A stretch of DNA of 12,149 nt. It comes from Patescibacteria group bacterium (GTDB lineage Bacteria > Patescibacteriota > Minisyncoccia > Phycocordibacterales > CAIRYW01). The translations under genes and the position numbers were made by a program. Location of the stretch: positions 1 through 12,149 of the forward strand of contig JAUPVJ010000065.1 in NCBI GenBank assembly GCA_030917145.1, given 5' to 3'. The notes beneath the pieces are model-generated. The model did no database searches, had not been told where the DNA came from, and saw only the letters and a program-made list of their open reading frames with translations. How positions within the stretch are numbered: the stretch's first letter is position 1; each line of letters opens with the position of its first letter. Positions 1 through 5,750 of the stretch are shown one piece after another.

Positions 1-11
1 AAAATTACATA

Positions 12-39
12 AACCGGTTCGACGTAAGTCGAACCGGTT
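12..39. terminator. Intrinsic terminator hairpin at the end of the recA operon
   Basis: A perfect 12-bp stem (AACCGGTTCGAC paired with GTCGAACCGGTT) closes a GTAA loop. On the plus strand it runs into five T residues (38-42). On the minus strand it is followed by TTTATGTAATTTT and lies just beyond the stop of the 73-residue gene. It could therefore end the minus-strand recA operon, a plus-strand gene lying to the left of the window, or both. The T tract is better on the plus strand. Confidence 0.75.
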
Positions 40-52
40 TTTGTCTTGTTTC

Positions 53-274
53 TTATAGTAGACGTTCTCCTTTATCTGCTTGTTCGTTGATCTGTGCGTC
101 TAAGTTTTTTTCTGTTTCTTCAGCGTGTTGTTCTAAACCTTTTTTCATAAATTGTGCAAATTCTGCAGCTCCCTCATCTGGGTGGGTTGTGGCCCCAGAT
201 GTTTCTAGATCTTGCGCTACTTTTCTTAAATTTTCTGCTCCGTCAACATCTTTTTCAAAATTTTCTAGACTCAT
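53..274 (-). CDS. Small acidic helical protein of unknown function, downstream of recA
   Basis: I do not recognise this 73-residue protein. It is highly charged, has no cysteine, no signal peptide and no membrane segment, and should be soluble and mostly helical. Glu/Lys/Ala/Gln-rich stretches occupy about residues 5-25 and 35-70. It starts MSLENFEKD; a weak purine tract (AAAGAG) lies about eight bases before the ATG, one of few Shine-Dalgarno-like sequences in the window. It follows recA in the same direction after a 64-bp spacer and ends just before a strong hairpin, so it is probably the last gene of the ftsK-recA transcription unit. The plus-strand frame over the same bases gives a cysteine-rich sequence with no protein character, which favours this frame. 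A role in DNA repair is only suggested by position. Confidence 0.6.
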   Translation of the reverse strand: MSLENFEKDVDGAENLRKVAQDLETSGATTHPDEGAAEFAQFMKKGLEQHAEETEKNLDAQINEQADKGERLL

Positions 275-338
275 TTTTTTCTCTTTAACTTATAAACTTT
301 TCTTATCACTTATCACTCTCAACTCATTACTTATTCTC

Positions 339-1409
339 CTACTCCTCCGGCTTTTCATCCACCAAGTCCGCTTGGGTAGGGGTTGCACTAAATCCACCTT
401 CTTCTTTTAGGAATTTTTTGATTTTAGTCAAAATTTCTCCTGAAAGTTTCTTGTTTTCTCGTAGTCCTTGTCGGGCTGAGTCGTAACCACGCCCTAAAAC
501 CTCATCTCCGTATTTATAAGAGTTTCCAGATTTTGAAATTAGCCCCATCTTTTCTCCAAGAGCTAAGATTTCTCCTTCTTTTGAGATTCCTTCGTTGTAC
601 ATCAAATCGAATTCTGTTTGTTTGAAAGGTGCTGCTACTTTGTTTTTTACTACTTTCACTCGAGTTCGTCCTCCCATGATCTCTTCACCTTTTTTAATCT
701 GAGCGATTCTGCGGATATCTAGACGAACCGATGTGTAGAATTTGAGCGCCTTTCCTCCGGGAGTTGTTTCTGGGTTTCCAAACATCACACCGATTTGCAT
801 TCGAATTTGGTTGATGAAAATCACCATTGTCTTACTTTTTGAGACAATCGAAGTCAGTTTTCTTAGAGCCTGGGACATAAGACGTGCTTGTTTTCCTACG
901 TGGTGTGCGCCCATATCTCCTTCGATTTCATCTCGGGGAGTAAGTGCAGCGACAGAGTCGATTACCACTACGTCTATTTTTCCACTTCGCACCAATGATT
1001 CTACGATCTCCAGAGCTTGTTCTCCTGTGTCAGGTTGAGAAACTAAAAGTTCTTCTGTCTTTACTCCAATTCTTTTTGCGTATTCAGGATCGAGAGCATG
1101 CTCGGCGTCGATAAAAGCACAGATCCCTCCAAGTTTTTGAGCTTCGGCGATTGTGTGAAGGGTAAGGGTTGTCTTTCCACTTGATTCTGGTCCGAAGATT
1201 TCGATGATTCTTCCACGAGGAAGTCCACCGATTCCAAGAGCTGCGTCTAGACCAATTGATCCAGTCGAGATTGCTCCCACATCTACTTTAGGGGAGTCAC
1301 CAAGTTTCATGATTGAATCATCACCAAACTTTGTCTTGATAGCGCGCAGAGTGTCTTCGATACCTGTGTTTGATTTTTTTGCTTCCGGTTTTTCTTTTTT
1401 CTTTTTCAT
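339..1409 (-). CDS. recA: Recombinase RecA
   Basis: RecA binds single-stranded DNA as an ATP-dependent filament, performs homologous pairing and strand exchange, and in many bacteria triggers LexA cleavage. The 356-residue length is normal. Visible motifs are Walker A GPESSGKT (73-80), catalytic glutamate in DAEHALDP (E103), Walker B VVVIDSVAAL (147-156), the INQIR segment (199-203), and DNA-binding loop 2 starting at GNPETTPGGKALKFY (211-225). The C-terminal domain (about 275-340) ends in the usual acidic tail, DEKPEE. The lysine-rich start MKKKKEKPEAKK is typical of the family's variable N-terminus. No Shine-Dalgarno sequence precedes the ATG. The gene starts six bases after the stop of the Ig-like membrane protein gene, which itself follows ftsK, so it is likely co-transcribed with both. 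No LexA-type operator is evident in front of it. Identification is certain. Confidence 0.98.
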   Translation of the reverse strand: MKKKKEKPEAKKSNTGIEDTLRAIKTKFGDDSIMKLGDSPKVDVGAISTGSIGLDAALGIGGLPRGRIIEIFGPESSGKTTLTLHTIAEAQKLGGICAFIDAEHALDPEYAKRIGVKTEELLVSQPDTGEQALEIVESLVRSGKIDVVVIDSVAALTPRDEIEGDMGAHHVGKQARLMSQALRKLTSIVSKSKTMVIFINQIRMQIGVMFGNPETTPGGKALKFYTSVRLDIRRIAQIKKGEEIMGGRTRVKVVKNKVAAPFKQTEFDLMYNEGISKEGEILALGEKMGLISKSGNSYKYGDEVLGRGYDSARQGLRENKKLSGEILTKIKKFLKEEGGFSATPTQADLVDEKPEE

Positions 1410-1415
1410 ATTTTT

Positions 1416-1853
1416 TTAGTTAGTAGTAGTTGTTGATAAATTTTCTTCGATGGTTGTCGTACTAAAATCTTCTGTCGTCGTGCTAAATTTAAAATCTTCC
1501 TCTGTCTCTATCGGCCTGTAGAGCTCTATTTTTGCGTTTGTATTTTTACCAAATCGGTCTTTGGCTTCAATATTAATTATATTATACCCTTCTTGAAGCA
1601 ACAATTTCTGCCCAAAGTTGCCACTGGTGTCAGAAAATATCTGGCGCTCATTGAGGGTGAGGTAGGAGATGTGTCGGACTTTGCCACGCACAATCACTGT
1701 AGAGGTGGCGATCAGGGAGCCGTTTACGGGCTCTAGGATAGTGATTTTTGGACCACTAAAATACCGAAACGACTCAAATAGGCCGTAAACTAGGAAACTA
1801 CCAATAAATACAAACGTAAATATTTTAGAAAAGGATCTGTGTTTCTTGGCCAT
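1416..1853 (-). CDS. Membrane-anchored extracellular protein with one Ig-like domain
   Basis: The 145-residue protein has a basic N-terminus (MAKKHRSFSK), one hydrophobic segment (about 10-28) that would be a signal anchor, then a beta-rich domain (about 35-112) with the pattern of small bacterial Ig-like/Glucodextranase_B-like domains: ITILEPVNGSLI, VIVRGKV, LNERQIFSDTSGNFG, LLLQEGYNIINIEAKD, FGKNTNAKIEL. The tail (about 118-145) carries three STTT motifs between acidic residues, resembling an O-glycosylated or disordered linker. The domain assignment comes from the pattern, not a search. It lies between ftsK (31 bp upstream) and recA (6 bp downstream) on the same strand and is probably co-transcribed. 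The location predicts an outward-facing role unrelated to recombination, so operon membership need not reflect shared function. Confidence 0.75.
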   Translation of the reverse strand: MAKKHRSFSKIFTFVFIGSFLVYGLFESFRYFSGPKITILEPVNGSLIATSTVIVRGKVRHISYLTLNERQIFSDTSGNFGQKLLLQEGYNIINIEAKDRFGKNTNAKIELYRPIETEEDFKFSTTTEDFSTTTIEENLSTTTTN

Positions 1854-1884
1854 TTTGGTGTTTGGTGTCTTTCATTGGTATTTT

Positions 1885-4089
1885 TTAGATAGTCTCTTCG
1901 TCGGAAGGTACATGTGCTCCAAGGACTTCTCGAGGTCTTGAGCCGTCGGCTTTTCCGATCACTCCACGAGCTTCTAGTAGGTCCACAAGGCGTGCTGCAC
2001 GAGCGTATCCGACACGTAGTTTTCTTTGTATATAAGAAGTAGAAGCTTTTCCTGCTTGGATTACGATTTCTCGAGCTTCTTCATAAAGGTCGTCATCGTC
2101 CTCATCGTCACCTCCAGAAAGTACTGATTGATCAAAGATAGGGTTGTCTTCACCTACACCTTCTTTTGTTTCTACTCCAGCAATGTCGAGGGTTGGAATT
2201 TCGTCTCTGTATGAATCCACAAGATACTTCACAACTTTCTTTACTTCGTTTTCAGAGATATAAGGGGATTGGATCCGCACAGGGTCCGGATTGTCTTGAG
2301 TAGAGAAGAGCATGTCTCCTTGACCCACAAGTTTTTCAGCACCTGCTTTGTCGATTATTGTACGTGAGTCGATCTGACTTCCTACTTTAAGAGCAATTCG
2401 AGTAGGGATGTTTGCTTTGATAAGTCCTGTGATTACGTTTACAGAAGGTCTCTGTGTTGAAAGGATAAGGTGGATTCCAACCGCTCGAGACATTTGTGCA
2501 AGGCGTACGATCGAAGCTTCAAGCTCGCGAGGGTAAGCTTGCATCAAGTCTGCCAACTCGTCGATCACTACTACTATATAAGGCATTGTTTCAGGAAGTT
2601 CTTCTCCTTCTTTTCCTTTTGCGTTCTTTAGAGCTGGTTCTACTACGTTTTTGTGGTAAGAGTGGATGTCACGAACTGCTTTTTGTTCCAACACATCGTA
2701 GCGTCGATCCATTTCTTTTGCTGCCCACTTTAAAGCAAGGATTGTTTTCTTAGCGTCTGTGATCACGGGAGTAAGCAAGTGTGGGATTTTATTGTAAAGA
2801 GTAAGCTCAACTCTCTTTGCATCAACCATGATGAACTTAAGCATGTTTGGAGAATTTCTATAGAGAAGGGAAGTAAGGATTGAGTGCACAGTCACAGATT
2901 TTCCAGATCCAGTAGTTCCAGCGATCAAAAGGTGAGGCATTTTTGCAACATCGTAGAAAGTCGCTTTTCCAGCCACGTCTTTTCCAATTGCAGTAAATAG
3001 AGGTTTTTCTGAAGCAAGGAAGTCTTTTGAACCTACCATTGATCCAAGTCCGACAGTTGTTTTTGAAGTGTTTGGCACCTCGATTCCAACCAAAGACTTT
3101 CCAGGGATCGGTGCTTCGATACGGATTGTAGAAGCAGCGAGGGCTAGGGCTAGGTTGTCTTGAAGTCCTACAATTTTTGAAAGCTTCACTCCTTCAGCGG
3201 GTTTTAGTGAGTAACGGGTGACTGTGGGACCGATTGTGATTTCGTCCATCTCTACTACGATTCCGAAGTTTTGCAGAGTTCTTTTTATGATGTTTGCATT
3301 TGCTTTGATGTCTCCAACCCCAGGTTTTCCTCGGTCCTCTTCAAGTAGAGAAAGTGGAGGGGGAACGTACTCTTTGTTGTGGAGCATTGAAGATCCTTTT
3401 CCTATGAAATCTTCGTCATCTTTTTGAGATTGTTTTTTAGCTAAAACAGAAGACATCAAAGATTCTTTCTTTGCATTTTCTTCCCGTGCATTTTTTTGAT
3501 CTTGCTCTAGATTGTCTTTTGCCACAGTTTGCTCCACTGCCTTGTCTACGTCTTCCTCTGGTTTTTTCTCCGTAGCTTTTTTCCAGAAAAGTAGAGCCTC
3601 TGTCTTTAGGTGTGTATCAAAAATTATAAGTACTGAGACGATCGTAAGTGCGATCAAAAAGACGACCGTAGAGTAGATGTCGAAAAGTGCCACAAGAGGA
3701 GCTTTGAGAAGGTTCCCGATTCGTCCACCACTTCCTGTAGAAAAACTTTCAATTAGTCCTAAAAGTGAGATAAAAAATATTAGCCCCCCGATTGCTTTTA
3801 AAAGTGGAAACCTTCTTTCTAAACTTCTCCAAAAAGCGATTCCTAAAAGTATGAGAGTTAGTGGTATTAACCAGTAGCCGATTCCAAAAAGAAAAGAGAA
3901 AAATTCATACATTTTACTTCCCACCATTCCAGCTTTTCCAAAGGCAGAAAGTACTACAAAAAAAGCGATTACAAAAAAGATTATTCCGGCAATACTTTGA
4001 AGAGTTTCGTCTTTCAGACCTCTCTTTTTTTCATCAAGATTTTTGTCTTTTTTAGACTCCTTTTTTTGTTCTTTATCCTTAGTCTTCAT
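1885..4089 (-). CDS. ftsK: DNA translocase FtsK/SpoIIIE family
   Basis: FtsK is a membrane-tethered hexameric ATPase that pumps chromosomal DNA through the division septum. The 734-residue protein has a charged N-terminus, four predicted membrane helices (about 33-50, 63-87, 98-116, 135-157), a short charged linker (about 170-240), then the alpha/beta motor. The motor shows Walker A GTTGSGKS (391-398), FIMVDAKRVELTLY (419-432), Walker B YIVVVIDELADLM (504-516) and STQRPSVNVITGLIKANIPT (544-563). After an acidic stretch (DDEDDDD), residues about 668-723 form the gamma winged-helix domain (YIQRKLRVGYARAARL), which in characterised members reads oriented KOPS sequences and activates XerCD. The linker is much shorter than in E. 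coli and the size is nearer to SpoIIIE. The gene heads the leftward unit; no Shine-Dalgarno sequence precedes its ATG. Confidence 0.97.
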   Translation of the reverse strand: MKTKDKEQKKESKKDKNLDEKKRGLKDETLQSIAGIIFFVIAFFVVLSAFGKAGMVGSKMYEFFSFLFGIGYWLIPLTLILLGIAFWRSLERRFPLLKAIGGLIFFISLLGLIESFSTGSGGRIGNLLKAPLVALFDIYSTVVFLIALTIVSVLIIFDTHLKTEALLFWKKATEKKPEEDVDKAVEQTVAKDNLEQDQKNAREENAKKESLMSSVLAKKQSQKDDEDFIGKGSSMLHNKEYVPPPLSLLEEDRGKPGVGDIKANANIIKRTLQNFGIVVEMDEITIGPTVTRYSLKPAEGVKLSKIVGLQDNLALALAASTIRIEAPIPGKSLVGIEVPNTSKTTVGLGSMVGSKDFLASEKPLFTAIGKDVAGKATFYDVAKMPHLLIAGTTGSGKSVTVHSILTSLLYRNSPNMLKFIMVDAKRVELTLYNKIPHLLTPVITDAKKTILALKWAAKEMDRRYDVLEQKAVRDIHSYHKNVVEPALKNAKGKEGEELPETMPYIVVVIDELADLMQAYPRELEASIVRLAQMSRAVGIHLILSTQRPSVNVITGLIKANIPTRIALKVGSQIDSRTIIDKAGAEKLVGQGDMLFSTQDNPDPVRIQSPYISENEVKKVVKYLVDSYRDEIPTLDIAGVETKEGVGEDNPIFDQSVLSGGDDEDDDDLYEEAREIVIQAGKASTSYIQRKLRVGYARAARLVDLLEARGVIGKADGSRPREVLGAHVPSDEETI

Positions 4090-4117
4090 TATGTATTTTT
4101 AAAAAATTTATTCATTA

Positions 4118-4123
4118 ATTTTA
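4118..4123 (-). promoter_or_regulatory. Possible extended -10 box of the ftsK-recA operon
   Basis: On the minus strand the sequence reads TGTTAAAAT, an extended -10 (TG-n-TAAAAT), about 28 bp before the ftsK ATG. No good -35 is seen 16-18 bp upstream. The predicted start of transcription gives a 5' leader of roughly 20 bases. This is a weak call in a very AT-rich spacer. Confidence 0.3.
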
Positions 4124-4247
4124 ACACGAAACATCAAATATTTTCTGTGCATTTCTTTGTTTTTATTATCTCGATTATTTTCTTTTTATTAAAATTTATT
4201 CTGTATAAAGCAGATCTTCCCCAACATTATTCTTAGGTGTATTTATT

Positions 4248-4282
4248 AAGCTCGAAAGCTAGAAGCTCTAAGCTAAAAGCTT
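4248..4282 (+). repeat. Hairpin repeat element, copy 1 (upstream of the winged-helix gene)
   Basis: A 24-base string at 4255-4278 is repeated exactly at 5174-5197. It carries AGCT at 7-bp spacing (4257, 4264, 4271, 4278). It folds as AGCTAGA (4257-4263) with TCTA-a-GCT (4267-4274) around an AGC loop, plus outer arms AAGCT (4248-4252) and AGCTT (4278-4282). It ends six bases before the -35 box of the winged-helix gene promoter. It could be an operator, a structural upstream element or a small dispersed palindrome. Confidence 0.65.
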
Positions 4283-4288
4283 CTCCCG

Positions 4289-4317
4289 TTGACTTCCTCC
4301 CTTGTCCTATATACCAT
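4289..4317 (+). promoter_or_regulatory. Promoter of the winged-helix gene
   Basis: TTGACT (4289-4294) and TACCAT (4312-4317) are separated by 17 bp. The -35 box is near consensus and the -10 box matches 4 of 6 positions. The predicted start is about 4324, giving a short 5' leader of about 16 bases before the ATG at 4340. The same TTGACT plus 17-bp layout recurs at 5214 and 11419. Confidence 0.55.
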
Positions 4318-4339
4318 GTAGGTAATATTTAAAGACAAA

Positions 4340-5134
4340 ATGGAAGAAAAAAACGAAAAGAAAAACGACTCTCTAATACTCGAAAATGTCTTTTACGGAA
4401 GCAATATGTCCTTTTATATAAGTCGTAAACTGCAGAAGATTGCTAAGGCTGTATACCTAGTTACGAGTCTTATAAAAGACACCGAGCCCCTTAGGTTTTC
4501 TATGAGACAGGTATGTGTAGATCAAGAGTTTTTGGGGAACGTTATAAAAGACAAAAGGACAGGTTTAGAGCTTGCTCAAAAGCTCAACAACCTGATCTCT
4601 CTTTTGGACATTGCTTCCATCGCGCACCTTGTTTCTCCTATGAACAAAGACGTCTTGATTCGAGAATGTGAAGAGCTTCAAAACCTTCTTCTGGATCAAA
4701 ATTTTGAAGGACTGGTTTCATCTTCGATCCCGTCAAAATACTTCAATGTGGATAAAAAAATTGAGAGCGAAAATCGAGGTTTTTTTAAAGAACTTGTGAA
4801 AGATATGGAGGTAAAAACCTTGAGTCCGGAAGTGTCTTTTAAAGGACAAAATGTCCTTAATAAAACCACCCCGGTAAAAGCTCTGTCCGATAGTAAACTT
4901 GTTCAAGTGGTACCTACAGAAAATCAAAATATTTATAAAGGACAAAATCAACGAAAAGAGCAGATTCTGAGTGTGATTAAAACTAAAGGGGAGGTGAGCA
5001 TAAAAGACATATCGGTCTTGGTAAGTGGCTTCAGTGAAAAGACAATCCAAAGGGAGCTTAACGGACTACTTGCGGACGGTTCAATCAAAAAGACAGGTGA
5101 GCGCCGTTGGAGTCGCTACAGCCTCTCTTCTTAG
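4340..5134 (+). CDS. Winged-helix (DeoR-like) DNA-binding protein with KGQN repeats
   Basis: This 264-residue protein has three parts. Residues about 20-125 are mostly helical, with no recognised fold. A low-complexity linker (about 150-205) contains two KGQN motifs (SFKGQNVLNK and IYKGQNQRKE). The C-terminal winged helix-turn-helix (about 205-262) reads RKEQILSVIKTKGEVSIKDI, then SEKTIQRELNGLLADGSIKK and a wing, GERRWSRYSL. It is probably a transcription regulator. From memory, Parcubacteria carry a family with the same C-terminus and KGH/KGQ-rich linkers; I cannot confirm this here. The start has no Shine-Dalgarno sequence but sits about 16 bases after the predicted transcript start. The gene stands alone, after a hairpin element and before a second copy of that element, and next to the surface-protein gene, which it might control. 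Target and ligand are unknown. Confidence 0.8.
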   Translation: MEEKNEKKNDSLILENVFYGSNMSFYISRKLQKIAKAVYLVTSLIKDTEPLRFSMRQVCVDQEFLGNVIKDKRTGLELAQKLNNLISLLDIASIAHLVSPMNKDVLIRECEELQNLLLDQNFEGLVSSSIPSKYFNVDKKIESENRGFFKELVKDMEVKTLSPEVSFKGQNVLNKTTPVKALSDSKLVQVVPTENQNIYKGQNQRKEQILSVIKTKGEVSIKDISVLVSGFSEKTIQRELNGLLADGSIKKTGERRWSRYSLSS

Positions 5135-5165
5135 TTTCTTTAGGGTGTTTGTTTCGCTTCTTTTT

Positions 5166-5202
5166 GAAGTTTAAAAGCTAGAAGCTCTAAGCTAAAAACT
5201 TC
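5166..5202 (+). repeat. Hairpin repeat element, copy 2 (between the winged-helix gene and the surface-gene promoter)
   Basis: This is the second copy of the element at 4248-4282. The inner hairpin is identical: AGCTAGA (5176-5182) with TCTA-a-GCT (5186-5193) and an AGC loop. The outer arms differ but still pair: GAAGTTT (5166-5172) with AAACTTC (5196-5202). It lies 31 bp after the winged-helix stop codon, so it could act as a terminator, although the following sequence (TTCATATTTTG) is only a poor T tract. It ends 11 bases before the TTGACT box of the next promoter. Confidence 0.65.
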
Positions 5203-5213
5203 TTCATATTTTG

Positions 5214-5242
5214 TTGACTTTTCCTCCTATTTAGGCTAGAAT
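5214..5242 (+). promoter_or_regulatory. Strong promoter for the long leader RNA of the surface-protein gene
   Basis: TTGACT (5214-5219), a 17-bp spacer and TAGAAT (5237-5242) form the best sigma-70-type promoter in the window, one mismatch from consensus in each box. The predicted transcript start, about 5249, coincides with the first base of a hairpin and of a compact RNA fold. The surface-protein ATG is 500 bases downstream. Confidence 0.75.
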
Positions 5243-5248
5243 TGGGGA

Positions 5249-5368
5249 GTCTGGTGGATTGGGTTTTTGCTTTATCCACAGAGACTTTTTGCAGAAATAG
5301 CGTTACTCAAATATAATTGTGTGACGGCTTGGGAGATAGAAATATTTTCCAAAGCTTTCTGCGTAAAG
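5249..5368 (+). ncRNA. Candidate structured RNA (three-way junction) at the 5' end of the surface-gene leader
   Basis: Hand folding gives four helices that use nearly every base. P1: GTCT/AGAC (5249-5252, 5282-5285) with GTGGAT/ATCCAC (5254-5259, 5274-5279). P2: CTTT/AAAG (5285-5288, 5365-5368) and GCAGAAA/TTTCTGC (5291-5297, 5356-5362); C5285 can belong to P1 or P2. P3: CGTTAC/GTGACG (5301-5306, 5321-5326, one G-U pair). P4: GCTTGGGA with TTCCAA-a-GC (5327-5334, 5347-5355). P3, P4 and the 3' strand of P2 abut without spare bases. It does not resemble tmRNA, RNase P RNA, SRP RNA or a riboswitch that I know. It may be an independent small RNA or the first domain of a long 5' leader. No intrinsic terminator follows it, which favours the leader. 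Confidence 0.45.
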
Positions 5369-5737
5369 AGAGCACTTTGACAACTAAATATTAAGAGAAA
5401 AAAACACACCTGAAATTGAAGCTATTTTCCTTTCGATTTTCCGCGCGGGAGACACTCAGACCAAACCATATCAGCCAACTCTTTATCTTTCTGGTCGAAA
5501 CAAAAAGATAAAGAAGTTAGTGTTGAAAAAATCTTATTTTTAAAAATTAAAATTTTTAAAAATAAGTGAAGATAAAAAATCTTTTAAAAAAGATGGACGA
5601 TCTTCTTTTCGATCCGGCAGACCGCAAAAAAATGTCGATACAATTTATTTGCGAGAGCCATTAAAAAAAAGTAAAGGAAATTTCTTTGGACATTAAAAAC
5701 AATTAAAAGTTAACCAAAGAAATCCTGTATTAAAAAA
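5369..5737 (+). other. AT-rich non-coding leader with several further inverted repeats
   Basis: I find no credible gene here. A 14-bp stem with one bulge forms between 5477-5490 and 5504-5518; GACCA (5459-5463) could pair with TGGTC in its loop (5492-5496). A perfect 16-bp AT-rich palindrome with a 2-base centre spans 5533-5566. A weaker helix joins GGC/GCC and GCAAA/TTTGC (5616-5628, 5648-5659). A GC cluster (CCGCGCGG, near 5441-5448) interrupts otherwise AT-rich sequence. Confidence 0.5.
5680..5723 (+). promoter_or_regulatory. Inverted repeat upstream of the surface-gene -10 box
   Basis: ATTTCTTTGG (5680-5689) and CCAAAGAAAT (5714-5723) are perfect 10-bp complements with a 24-bp AT-rich spacer. 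The repeat ends 14 bp before TATAAT at 5738, so its right arm covers the -35 position. It could be an operator or a hairpin in the leader of a longer transcript. Confidence 0.45.
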
Positions 5738-5743
5738 TATAAT
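5738..5743 (+). promoter_or_regulatory. -10 box immediately before the surface-protein start codon
   Basis: A perfect TATAAT ends seven bases before the ATG at 5751. Initiation at the usual distance would place the first RNA base at or next to the start codon and give a leaderless mRNA. No convincing -35 is visible; CAAAGA lies 17 bp upstream. In AT-rich DNA a chance TATAAT is possible, but the same arrangement precedes the gene at 7861. Confidence 0.4.
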
Positions 5744-5750
5744 TTAACCT

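Larger units (their letters stand above)
4090..4339. other. Divergent AT-rich intergenic spacer
   Basis: This 250-bp spacer separates the leftward ftsK operon from the rightward winged-helix gene and is the only strand switch in the window. It contains the possible ftsK -10 box, a hairpin element at 4248-4282 and the TTGACT promoter of the downstream gene. The part between about 4130 and 4245 is AT-rich, and I see no gene or clear site in it. Confidence 0.7.

Noticed and set aside
302..318. Tandem CTTATCA repeat between recA and the 73-residue gene
   Set aside because: Only two units in a low-complexity spacer, with no link to a promoter or hairpin; too little to call a functional element.
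87..1419. Open frames on the plus strand over the 73-residue gene and recA
   Set aside because: They overlap well-supported minus-strand genes and give cysteine- or phenylalanine-rich sequences without domains.
4985..4998. GGGGAGGT resembling an FtsK-orienting KOPS site
   Set aside because: One mismatch to the E. coli consensus, a single copy, inside a coding region, and the recognition sequence of this FtsK is unknown.
5249..5368. tmRNA, 6S RNA, RNase P RNA or SRP RNA at the structured region
   Set aside because: None of their conserved sequences is present: no T-loop or CCA-type end, no RNase P core motifs, no SRP tetraloop helix, and no long 6S-type central bubble.
5377..5382. TTGACA, a perfect -35 box, in the leader of the surface gene
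   Set aside because: No acceptable -10 hexamer lies 16-18 bp downstream; the sequence there is a run of A residues.
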